Positions 34,698 to 46,450 of a stretch of DNA of 64,000 nucleotides are shown piece by piece (the stretch's first letter is position 1; every line of letters starts with the position of its first letter). Position numbers and translations under genes: made by a program. Source of the DNA: Holothuria scabra (lineage: Eukaryota > Echinodermata > Holothuroidea > Aspidochirotida > Holothuriidae); NCBI GenBank assembly GCA_037179385.1, contig CM074179.1, positions 67,847,806-67,911,805 on the forward strand. Direction: 5' to 3'. The notes beneath the pieces are model-generated. The model was not told the origin of the DNA, did no database searches, and saw only the letters and a program-made list of their open reading frames with translations.

Positions 34698-36530
34698 TGT
34701 GTAAGGGCAATTGTAGCTTCACCATTCGCATATTATGAATTCACTTTTAAATGTTCCACATATACCACAGAAACATTTTATTTACCTTCCCATTGAACCA
34801 AAAGCTCCTTATATTGCTATGCTTCCAGATAAATTGCCGTGTGTTTGAGCAAAGAGTCCCGTACTTCACAAAAAGTCACAAACAACAGGGACCAACAGTC
34901 TGGGACCTTGTCCAATCTGTTAGGAGGAATATTGTTTTGACAAATGTTAAAATTTCATGTATTTGAAAAAGAACATTTTACATCTACCAGTAATCTTTGT
35001 ACCAAAACATTCAGGAAGGAAAATATTTAAACTTTTAGGGATATGATAAAAATACAACAAAATATGGCATAGGAAAGTGTCTTTAGATATATTTTTTGCA
35101 CAAACAACCTTTAGGGAATAACTTGTCAGCTTGTGATAAGTGTTGTTGAAAATTCAAACAACTTGGAAGCGCTCTTCAAACCTTCGTTTTTCTCCATGGA
35201 CATGGTCATCGTGGCAGATAATTTTCTTCTCAGGCCGGAGTCATCATTTTAAGTTTTAAAATTATGTAAAGCATGAACATTCTTAATTGCTCATCGCCAT
35301 ATAAACTAGGAAAATTTGGCTCACAAAAATTAAGCACTGATGCTTTTCCATGTTAAAGGGGTCGTATAAGACAGACATCTTGTATTTTTTGTAATAATGA
35401 ATAGGTAAAGTCCCCTACCCCACCTCTTTGGTATAGTGTAATACGAAATATTTGCAAATGAATATAAATATACAATTGGCAGCTATGAGCTGTGTGTTAG
35501 CGATTTTTTACACACACACACAAAAACAAAAAAGCAAGACAGGGTACGGGCCAACCTCTTGTGTTGAAGTTTTCAAGTACAGGTATACATAGAAAACAAG
35601 ACCCAAGATTCTGGAACACATCACCCAATCATATGTGTCCAGAAATACTAAAGCGCACGACAAAGGGGTATTCATGAATATATTGGCTACTGACAAAAGT
35701 GGATATTAAAATTTACCTGTGCTTCCGTGTTCAACACCAGTTGTGAGCTACATTTATAACTTCTAAAGCTCTCTCTTCTATTGCACTACGTCAAACAAGA
35801 CGATGTTTGGATCAACAAGTTTCTCCAATACTTCTCATTTTAGTGTCCTTACAATTCAGGCGAGTCTGTGTCGGTTTCTTGGTGATTTTTGGTTTTTGTA
35901 TTTGGTCGTTGATCTGGGTTATGTTTCTTGTTGAATTCTTACATACTTCAAGTTTGCGTAGTCATAAAGGTAAAATCGAGTACAAATGCTCAAAATGCTA
36001 AATATCTATCTGTTTGTTTTTTCAGGTACCTTTCATTCGGGAATTTTTGAGGTATTCTCTTAAACTTTTACTGCCTTCTTGCAATTCTGTAGCTGTCAAA
36101 ATTTAGAAACACTGTTCAATGCTGCTTTTGTTTAATGCCAGATATGCCTTACTATGTAGACACCGTGACTGAGTGTATATATTTTTCTATTTTACTAAGC
36201 TAGAAACAAACAAGATTGCAAGTCATTATTTGTAAGTTCTGTTCAGTTTGAACCAATTGGTTCCGTCACAAAGGGAGTCGTTTCAGCCCTCATTCCAGGT
36301 CAAGTCAATTCACGAAATTGTTTTGAAAGTCAAGTTACAAGTTATTTGGACAAGGTCAAACTGAAGTTGTGAAACCAGGGTGCTAATGGGATCGTGTTAT
36401 AAATTAAGCTTGTATCTTATTGGCGTTATTGAATTTAGGAAGAAATGAAGAAATATACCGTACTTTACATCTATATAAACGTTTGTTTTCCCTTCGCTAC
36501 CATCCCTTACAGTAGATATGTAGTAGAATG
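34698..36530. other. unassigned DNA
   Basis: A hydrophobic stretch of about 24 residues (VCVGFLVIFGFCIW and on) is encoded at 35862-35940 between an acceptor-like TTCAG and a donor-like GTAAAA. It is a weak candidate for a membrane exon and has no partner exons. Otherwise nothing is recognised. Confidence 0.35.
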
Positions 36531-36682
36531 TTCGGGGCGATGCGCACTGTTTAACAAAAAATTCCCTCACTGGCTAACGATAACGTAATCCCTAACCCGA
36601 ATAAAGAATACAGTTGATACAGTACAATTACGGCACCAGCAAATCAAGAAACACCTTGTTAAACAGTGCGCATCTACCCGAA
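36531..36682. mobile_element. small MITE, 152 bp
   Basis: The 27-bp termini are inverted and match at 25 positions. The shared core is GATGCGCACTGTTTAACAA, and the outermost bases are TTCGGG. The interior is A+T-rich. A clear target duplication was not seen, so the superfamily is open. Confidence 0.75.
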
Positions 36683-38634
36683 TTTTCGAATAGCATATAG
36701 ATCTTTTACTAATATGGTCATGTAGATCTTTTACTTATATGATTACGATATTTATAAGTAATGGGATCCACGAAACTATCACAGCGTGTTTAGTTGCAAT
36801 GTAAACGTAAATCCGTAATACCACAAACACGGTCTTTTTTCAATTTGATGTTTTTGCCAAAAAATAAAAAATACGATTTTTCCAACTGTAGGCAACAAAA
36901 ACTAAAATTTTTCTATTATCTCAGACCAAAATGGAATTGAGATTGTCAAAAAGACCTTCAAAAAGTTTCGCCCAAGAAGTCTGCAACGGTGCTCCAAATA
37001 CAATTGCGTGATCATGCTACAAATTTACATGAAGGCTTTACACACACCACACTACACTATAGACATTGGCCTAAATAACTGACAAGAACCGTGCACTTGT
37101 GTTACATCTTGATTTACCTAAACGGATCTGGGACCTGTGCCTCAAAGCTGTAAGCGTACAAGGTGGGGCAGGAGGGTGGCAGAATGCCTACAGATTTCCG
37201 CAAGATATAAAATTCGTGCAGGATTCTGGAAAAAAAAAAACTTCGGGCAGGAATCCGAAAGAAGTTAGGCAGCCACGAGAAATTAAAAAGAATGGCACTG
37301 ATTTTCAGAATACTCGTAAGCGTGCCGTAATTTTGTAAATGATATATGAAGAATAAACAAGATTATAAAAATTCGCTACAGGCTCTGGCAGCTCAAAAAG
37401 CTATTGTTAGGAAGTGCACAATCCCATCGTGCACTTTCACTACATTCGACATTCGCCCACTTTTTAATTTTTGAGCTCATCACTTTGGTCATGCTCATGG
37501 ACCACTTTTGAAATTAAAAAAAATTCTTGAACTACTTTTGTAATCGCCTGTTAACCACTTTTGTAAATATAGCCTACAGCAGATGAGGGGATTTTTTGGA
37601 GAATTTTGGTGTTAATGCCACACGTTTGGCATTTGTCACACCATTAAAATATGACCTTAGGGGAAACATTAAGGTTTTGAGTAGTTCGCAGATTTGTCCA
37701 GTGAAAGTACTGGCAGACATATTAAAAGGGCCGCCGCAGCCTTCTGCTGCACCCGTATAACAGTTTTTTTTTTTCTGTATTAAACTGTTGTGTTAGCTAG
37801 TAGTCTTTAACTGGTTCTATGACATGTTAATAGGGCAAGTCTCTAAATTCAAAATGGAAGAATTACGGCGTTCTAAAGTTGCCACTTTGCTAAATTTCAA
37901 TAGAAATCTAAAATACCGATAGAAAAACACGAAAGAGTGAAAAGGTTGAAGTTTTGAACTAGTGTAGAGCGTGACAAGGCTTTTCGAATGACGTAAAGAT
38001 GTCCGAAGTCGTAGGTCAAGGTAAAGACATATTTTAGGTCAAATTATTAAATAAAGCTAAAAACCACGAAATTCTACGAGGTGGAGCTTCCAGACAGGGG
38101 CAATGACCTCCGTAAATTTCACTTCCGTATCATTCCGAAATTCAACGTCGCGGCTAACCCTCATATGGCCCCAGCCTGGTTAGCCCTAGAGAAACCTTTT
38201 AATCCATTATAACTTGGCCGTTTTAACTTCGATCAATACCATTTTTATGAACTGACCTGCATACTTGAATGTAAGGCGTGCACGTGACTGCCAATTCACC
38301 AATTGCAGCAACCGGAAGTGTTGCAGTGGCCATTTTGCTGGTATCAAAAACATTCAGCCGATGCACAAACTTCACTGATTCTTACAGCCTAATATGTACT
38401 CAGTAACAACTGACAAACTTTAACCTAGTCAAATTTCTTTATTTTCTGACTGAAACGTACACATTGTATGCAACCTAAATTGAAGACAACAGAAATGCCG
38501 AGATCATGTGCTGCTTTTAGTTTCAATTATGCACCAACAGATTGCAGATATATGAGGCTAGAAACATTGACGCCTGTGCTGGTTTTACGGTAGGCCTATA
38601 TATGGGAGTACTTCAAGTTCATGCTTTTACAAGG
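36683..38634. other. unassigned DNA
   Basis: ACCACTTTTGTAA words lie at 37499-37566. The complementary words ATTACAAAAGTGG lie at 43777-43815, possibly distant inverted arms. The frame at 37099-37338 is repeat-like (GGCAGGA and AATCCG phrases) and not a convincing gene. Confidence 0.4.
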
Positions 38635-39790
38635 CACCCTAGCAAATTGTTCCCCCCAAAAGGCCTCCCCCCACAAAGTCTCCCTAGTGACATATTAAGA
38701 CACCCCTGAGTTACAAAGTCACCACTGACAAACTCCATCTCCTAAGTTAGTCTGACCTTGTAAAAAAGTCGCCTGCCGGACAAGCCAGGTGTCCCCTCGC
38801 GAAACACATCGGCAGGTTTAGCTGCTCTATGCCCATAAGGACTCAATCCTACCAAAAAGCCAATTTTCAGGTAACATTCCCATAAGGAATTCTTCCGGGA
38901 CTCACTTTAATAGTGTGTGGGAGAATATGGGTCAACGTCAACCTTAAAATATCTCTCGTGCATGTGGGCTACCCATATGGGCCCATTATCAATCTCGGTA
39001 AATATGGGCTTACATATATGGGGCTCATAAATGTTTACTACTTGGGTTTGGGTTTTAAAAGCACGTTTTATAATATCATATCCAATAGGTTTCACATTTA
39101 CAAAAAAGACGGTTTTTTGTCGCCGTCAACAAAATCGTCCCTGACAAGTCGACCCTAACAAAACTGCATCCTTTTTTTTGCAAATTGCACATTACCGCAT
39201 GTTACGTATTGCCTTTCTATTACAGCATTTCCGTATCAGTTTTCCATTTTTTTATTTTTCAAAAAAAAAATGGTTATGTAACTTTTGAATATTTCGAATT
39301 AGAGGCGACTTTGTGGAACTCAAGAGGGTGACTTTGTCAGGGCGACTTAATATTTGAGGGACCGGCGATTTTGTTAGGATGCGATTTTGTAAGGGGCGAC
39401 TTTCTTCAGGGTTGACTTTGTAGGTGGCGACTTGGGTGACTGGCCTCCACTGTGACATATACGGTTTATTGATCACAGTTATATCAAGCATCGACATGTA
39501 CTATTAAATACTTGCAGGCCTTACTCTTCACTTGAACAGTAAAATATTCAACAGTATTTTCTGTAAGAGTAAATTACATCACGTGGTTTATTTGCTTCAT
39601 AGTTCAACGCCTCATTACAATTGAGTAAAGCTTCATTCACCCTTCATTCTTAAAAAGGAATATTTGAAGTTACTATTAAGCATTTCGAATTATCATTTCG
39701 AATTAGGGCCGATGCGACTTTGTTGACTGAAGGGTGAAGTTGTCAGGGGCGACTTTGTTAGAGACGACTTTGTTAGATCGATTTTAAAGT
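38635..39790. repeat. inverted arrays of a GGCGACTTTGT motif
   Basis: Forward units GGGGCGACTTTGT plus a few bases occur repeatedly at 39303-39435 and 39708-39780. The complementary form ACAAAGTCGCC, with variants, lies at 38670-38775 and 39115-39165. Both forward blocks follow TTTCGAATTAG. The geometry resembles a third element with tandem-repeat inverted arms, but termini and target duplication were not found. Confidence 0.5.
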
Positions 39791-42700
39791 CTGACACTCG
39801 ACATTACCCTCTTTCATTGAAGTTGAACTTAGTTTTCACTGGAAAAGAGGACTGACTGAGACGTCGCACTAGCCACTCGGTCAAGTTGAACGTCAATCCA
39901 CCACTGCACCTAGCGAAAGTTTTGGGTTAAATATAACGTGATTTTTTTTTTCAGTTTTCAAAGTAATTGACATTTTCTGTTTAAAATGGGCACACACCAC
40001 AGCATATTTGGTCTTATTTCAAGCCATAACATCAAATTACCAAATCATCATCTCAAACTGCCTATCCAACTGTGTGGAGAGAGGCGCTATTATACGACTA
40101 TTTTGCCACACACAATATGGAGGCCCTGATGCCTCAATTTTTCGGCACCACCTAACATCCAGATATGAAGATCACTGAGTTTATTTCATAGATGTGCGCT
40201 GTCCTGACCATTCCAGAGGTATAGAGATTACGCACCGACGTAATTGCTTTGGGCGTTCCTCTGTTTTGTCGTCCAGGGGTCCATTGTGCAACAGCTATTA
40301 CTAAGGTGCTTGTCGAGCGCATGATTCAGTACCATCCAGCAGGCCAAGCTGAAACGCGCTGACGTCACGTGTATAACCTCTATAGACAAAATTTTTCAGA
40401 TTCGTCACTTTCGAGTATTAGGGCCACATAAACTGTTTCCACCATCAAAAAGGCTCATATGATCTTCCAAATAGATTACCACATTTAACTGATCCAATTG
40501 CACATGTTTATCCTGATTTTGCCGCCATCTTGTCTCTACATTCCAACTGCGAATACTAGAAGTGCAAAGTGTCAAAATTTAAAACTAAATGTAACCCGCC
40601 GAAAAAGTTGTAATCTGCTTAAATGTTTTATCGATCATAATTTAAAAATGTAACTACATCAAGACACTACATCAGTTCAAGACTACAGCTTGCTCCGAAA
40701 CAAACAAACCAACAAAAAAGGGGCAAAATTCAGTTTTCATTAAATTGACAAAAATTTCAAAAAAGAAAAAAAATCGTAAAAGTGTCGGATGATCTTAAAA
40801 AAAAAAACCATCAGCAGTGTCGTAAAAAGTTCAACTTAAACATATCAATTTCATGTAATTGTTGAAGTGAGGATGACATTTGACCCGGTGAACAACACCC
40901 CACTTCCGGTGTAAAATTTTCAACTACCCATGATGTCTGTAAACATATCGTATAAGATAGCACTGGCCATGGAAATCTCGATAGCGCTACTTTTGAAACT
41001 ATATTTTGTTTACGGTTTGAGATACGAGCAAAACACCGTTGAAGAAGGATTTTTTCTGTAATCGGTTCACTTTAAACTTAAAGAATCTTTAACTCTTATA
41101 ACTTGATTTTTTCCGATTTAGACTAAGCACATTATTTACCACTAGAATCGAACCACCACATGCAATTACTCTAGGCTTTTGGTCCCCGTTACGTCCTAAC
41201 CCTAATACACTACAGGTCACTGTTACGAAAACCCTAAGTCCAGGCGGTCATTTTCTGTGTTCCATACTTTAAACGTTCTTATAATCACTTTCGCTTAAAG
41301 TAGACCCGTTTCACGTGGTTCGGTTGCAAAGATGATATGAAATTGTCTTGCTTAAAATGAAAATTAAAAGGCCATAGCTATTTTTAACAATGAGATATGA
41401 AATTTTGAAAATTTAAAAACGGAATCATGTTTTACTTTTTTTATTCAAAAATCGATACTAAATCGGTCCCTGTGAAATAACCACTCAGACATAGGGTCCG
41501 AAAGTTCCACTAGTAATAAGACATTTTTTTATCCGTCGTAATTGATAATTTCAACAAAATAACTACCTCTCAAAGTTACAAAAACGCAATTGCCAGTAAC
41601 AGTTACAATATAGGTATATTGGGGAAACTGCGAAATGTCGACCTTACAAAATACATACCCTCGTGTAGATAAATTTTTGCATCACCTTACTAAAATATTC
41701 ATCGTTTGTGGAAGTTGCGGTGTTTTTAACAAACAGATATTTAGCCGAAATGGCGAGTCATTTTTGAGATAAAAGTTTTGACCAAAATCCAGAATATAAT
41801 GTAAATCTCTGTCACATCTACAAACGTTGTTCAAATGATGTAAAAATTTCAAATAACATTGACCTTGAATGCGACTTTTAATGTCATTTAATCTGAGCAT
41901 GCGCACATCCCCTAAGGAAAAGCGCTCTCTCAAAGAGCTGTCTAACTCTTAATACTTAAGTTTTGAACGCAAGTAAAATATTATTCGATACGCAAAAGAA
42001 AATGGTATCACCTTCAAATTTACAGGAGTAATCGGCACTGCCCCTCCCGTAAACAACTGTGAGCATATTAGCATCCAAGATCCTCCAGGGTGCACAAGCG
42101 TCATTCAAAATAAAAGACCCGATATACCCGAGAACGAACAGGTTACAGATTTTGGTTACGTGCTCCTTCTTTACATACATTTTAGAATATCGGCTTGTCT
42201 ACACAAAATGGTCTGGATAGTCGTGACAGCCCCCTTTCACTCAGTTTATGACCTTTCAATTTAAAAGAAGGTTACCCTTTCAAATTTTAACAAATTTTAA
42301 CCCAAAATTTGATATACTGCAGCGAGAAAAGTCGCCGTCACATAAGAGGTAAAATCGCAGGGAATATTTCCCAAGGCCTCATCAATCCAAATCAGAAACA
42401 ATTTGTACCTCAGACCCACGAGCTTTTAGTCCCAACATATGAAGACAAGTTGAAAAGTGCGGTATTGTTAGCACATTTTCGTTTGCAAAATGGGCTTTTG
42501 GTCTTCCAGACGTGTCAAAACCTGCAGGATTTTTTTCAAAAGTTCATGCGATGACGAAAGAAGGGTAAGAGGTCAAATGCTTGGGGCACGTCCCTCTTCC
42601 CGTAATGGGGAGCCCTGAAGTGGATACGGTTTCTTTTGTAAACATTAAGAATGCCCAGGCCGACGAATGACGGCGAATGTCACTGTCAGAAAACAATGAA

Positions 42701-43179
42701 AACAGATACGTGACCAAGGTCGCATTCGGCCCTTTTCTCTTTATTTAAGTACAGCGCTCTCACCCTTGAGACCTCTTCTTTGGAGACGCAGATGAAGATT
42801 AAACAAAATGGATATTCGGCTACAGCTTATTTGCACATGACCTTGCAGAGGGCGCCTTCTACTTCTACAGACAACGTCATATGTCAAAAACAGTCAACAA
42901 ATTGGCTTTGCAAATGCCCATTTTTTTAATTCGATGTGCCTGATAACCCCTTGCACAATATTTATTACCCCGCCCGCACCCAGGAGATTACATTCATCAT
43001 ACCCGGCTTTAACATTCCGTGCCCCACGACACGATTTCCGTGGTGAACGCACACAACGAATATAAACGGCACCTCTGTCTTCGTCAGACACTTGGTGTTT
43101 TACATACAGGAGATGGGGTTCATGCAGGTATCACTTGAAGTACGCACATCTTATTACGAAAACCTCTTCCCCTGTCCCT
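39791..43179. other. unassigned DNA
   Basis: This is A+T-rich, with many short inverted words and no recognised gene or element. Open frames here are short and without motifs. Confidence 0.4.
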
Positions 43180-43740
43180 AGGGGTTGAATGACCCTTTCA
43201 TTTCATTAAAAAATATGGCCGCGGAAATATCTTTGACTTCCTTAAAAACGTTAGGCATCACTTTTTCAACATGGGTCATAAACATGCCCCAAGTATGAGA
43301 CGTACAAGTTACCCTTCTTGAGGTATCGTGTAAATAAGGTTTTCGGACTTTAAACCTTGGTGAGCCCATGTGATCTTTGAGTTCCACCAAGTACTTAATA
43401 TGGGCTACCCACATGCCAAGTATGAGGAACTACCAAGTTATTCTTTTCAAAATATCGTGTAAACAAGGATTTTAGGCTTTGACCTCTGCTGACCTCACAT
43501 GACCTTTGACCTCCGACAAAATTAGGTTTCTTGTCTCCCTATATGACATGCACATACCAAGTATGAAATATATCCAAGCTTCCTAACTTCAGACATTGTG
43601 TAACCAAGGTTTCAAACATTCACTGCTGACCCCATAAGACCTTTGACCGCCACCAAAAACAATCAGGGTCATCTACTCCATATGGGTCATCTAAAAGTTA
43701 AGTATTAGGACCCCCAAGTTACTGCTCTTGAGATATTGTG
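43180..43740 (-). repeat. AGGTCA-type tandem array, reverse orientation
   Basis: About four units of 140-150 bp carry TGACCTTTGACCTCC, 'tatgggctacccacatgccaag' and 'atcgtgtaaacaagg'. These are the complements of landmarks in the 48.6-50.0 kb array (CAAAGGTCA, GTGGGTTGG, CTTGTAAACACGATATC). Confidence 0.8.
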
Positions 43741-44429
43741 TAAACAAGCAAAGAACACCCCCCTCTCTCACTCTCTTACAAAAGTGGTCAATGAACATTA
43801 CAAAAGTGGTCGGTTTAGAGATGAAAAAGCTGGTGATTTTCTTACATATAGTTGTTATTTTATTAGGGGTGACCTATTGAAAAAGTGGTTGTTAAAGTTG
43901 CCAATAAGTAACAAAAAACTATGAGTTTTCATTTCTGTTTTTTTTTTTAATTATATAGTCAACCAAAAACATACAAGACAATTTTCATCAAATGGCAGTA
44001 ATGCACTTTATCTGGTAATTTTCTAATCACTGAACAAGTGCTGATTTTTTCTATTATTGCAAACGAAAGCTCACAGACTGGTCGCCTGGGAAATGCCTTT
44101 ACTGGCCATCTGAGGAGTTGTGATCTTTCAAAGTTTCTGTACGCTCCGCGCTAACCAATGTAATGGTTTCCCACAGTTGACATATCATTCAGGGCAGGAT
44201 TCCATTTTTCGGGCTCATTTTCGTGGCAACGAAAATTTAAAAAAAGGCGTTGTTACTTTGCAGTTTTCTTCTAATTTACTTTGAAGTGAACATTCTCCAG
44301 CAAATGAAAACTTAAATGAGCGAGATGAGATGCTATTAGAAGACTGTGAATTGACATTTCCGGTCATCTGAGGGGTCCGAATTTTCAAAATTTCCTGAGT
44401 GTTCGGTGCCAAAACAATAGTGCCACTAG
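43741..44429. other. degenerate remnants of hAT-like elements
   Basis: Two diverged stretches (about 44060-44170 and 44340-44410) share 'ttccggtcatctgagg' or 'ctggccatctgagg' and 'gtacgctccgcgc' phrases with the nested hAT-like element at 58.3-58.4 kb. The reverse-oriented ATTACAAAAGTGG words are at 43777-43815. Confidence 0.45.
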
Positions 44430-45546
44430 CAGGCGCGGTTCTAGGGACATTATTGGGTGGGGGGGGGGTGAAGGGGGGGCTAATTGACGTTTAACCATCT
44501 AAGCGGAGCGCCACCATCAGTTGGCGCGAAGAATACCAAGAAAATTTTTGCCAAAAAAGCCTCCGAAATTGCAGGAAATGGCACTTGTGAGGCCTTGCTT
44601 AACGCATCCAGACATTCTTTATTTTGAGATCTCGTGTTCCAAAAACTGACTCTTTCGAAATTAAAGATGAATGAGAAAATTTATCTGAGTGGTTAAATTG
44701 TTGCAGGCCGGGAAAATTGGGACTCAATTCGTTCACGTTACTGCTACACCGCGTAGCCATGTTTGTGGTGCTTGCTTTCTTGAGATTCACTCGTAATTAA
44801 ATATATTACCCGCCCGTCGGACCCGTATGTGTAGCTAATGAACTCTTAAGTTACATTGTACCCATATTTCGGCGCACTCCTAATATATGTCAAGGGTTTA
44901 TACGTTAGAAACCTTAGAAGGGTGTATACGTTATATATACGCGTACGTTACGTAATCAACACATGCTTCAAAGGTTAACAACTTAACATACTGCTGTAGT
45001 AGCCTACACACAAGTCTTCTTGGTTTTCACCCTTTGGTTTCGGTCGAGGGGACTTTTAAAATAAAACATACACACAAACACATTTCCAGCGTTGGCCAAA
45101 TCCATGGACAATAAAATCTTGCAACGCAAGAAAACTTGTGTGCATGGTTGAGTAAGCCTATACGCATGTGTCCTTCCCGTGTGTTAATACAATGTACAGT
45201 TAGGTCTACAGCTGTGTAGTACTAGTGCAAAGAGCGCCCTTCTGTTACGCGCTGTTGTTACGTTGATTGATTGCATGTGTGTTCGATGTCACATCAGACC
45301 AACTTGAGACATCGAGTGTAAAATTAACTCCGGTAATTGGGCAACTTGCCTTTGGAGGAATGTAATATATTTTGCAATGCCATGAAACAAACCGTTCGAG
45401 TCCATGTAGTACCATGAACAGTATTTTAAAAGTTCATCTTTGGCTTTGTTACTGATAGTTTACATATCATTTGTCCATTTTTTCTTTTGGGGGGGGAGGC
45501 TAGCAATTTTTAAAGCCCCCCCACCCCCTCCGTAGAACCGCCCCTG
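44430..45546. mobile_element. hAT-like non-autonomous element, 1117 bp
   Basis: The ends are CAGGCGCGGTTCTAGGG and, inverted, CAGGGGCGGTTCTACGG. The flanks GCCACTAG (44422-44429) and GCCACTAA (45547-45554) form an 8-bp target duplication with one change, as for hAT. G or C runs lie next to both ends. The inside contains GCGGAGCGCCACCATCAG and no transposase. Confidence 0.82.
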
Positions 45547-45554
45547 GCCACTAA

Positions 45555-46371
45555 GACAAGATAGCCTTTCGGGTAGAAATTTATTTTTCGGGCAAACGAT
45601 TTTCTGCAGCTCCAAACTGAAATGCTCCCGTAAGCCATTGCTCAAAGCTTGGGGGGGAGGGGGACGACATACTGGGGGGGGGGGCACGACATGGAAAATT
45701 TGTTGACGTCAAACATTATCACGGGAAATTTGTAAGAAAATTAAAAAGATAATTTCTTCAATACCATCTTATCGCGCTGCATGCCGTACATAATGTCTTA
45801 CCGTATGTCTCGGTTGTGTTCTGATTAGCCGTTTCCAGTTGAATTGAATTGTAGAATTATTGAGGTGTTGACGCAATGCCTTCGTATAATTATTAGACTG
45901 TTGAACTTCTTTTGTGATAGTCGCATGACAGTTTCGAATGCAACACGAAATTACGCTACTCCAAGTTGTGATTTGCCAGATGCAACGCAGGAGGTGACTG
46001 ATGTCATTAGGTCGTAGCAGAGGTCCGCGTTGTGCAATCTACAGCTCACTTTTTGCGACACCACCTGCCGGAGAAATTTGGTGACTTGCATTACTGTACA
46101 ATTTGCGGGTTTGTTGTCTATATATGTGCCTTAGTGACTGCTATTCAATACTTTTGTTTTTGTGTTTTAACTATAAAATGGACCAATGGTAGTATCCAGT
46201 AATACATATTTTTTTTAACTTTAAACTGTCATTTACCGACTTTTCTGTCCCGTACTATAATTTTTACACGAAATGAGGGAAAAAGTCTTCAATTTAATCT
46301 TAAAAAATACGATTTTAGGGAAATTTATCAATAAAATGCGAGATAACAAAATATTTTTTCTTTCTACACAG
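45555..46371. other. unassigned DNA
   Basis: It begins with hAT-like G-tract debris (CTTGGGGGGGAGGG, ACTGGGGG). No gene is recognised before the acceptor at 46371. Confidence 0.4.
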
Positions 46372-46450
46372 AAGGAGAGCGGTAGACGAGCAAAAGGAAG
46401 AGGAAGAAGAAATTGCAGCTAGCCTTGATGATGGCAGTGTCATAGAGTAA
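46372..46450 (+). CDS. candidate terminal exon (acidic C-terminus)
   Basis: A strong acceptor (T-rich tract then CTACACAG) precedes an open stretch. In one frame it encodes RRAVDEQKEEEEEIAAS, then LDDGSVIE and a stop at 46448-46450. In phase 0, which the last placed NLR exon would need, it instead gives a basic tail and a stop about 16 codons in. A possible AATAAA lies at 46728. It could be the last exon of the NLR gene (an intermediate exon would be required) or of an unrelated gene. Support is limited to splice signal and composition. Confidence 0.3.
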
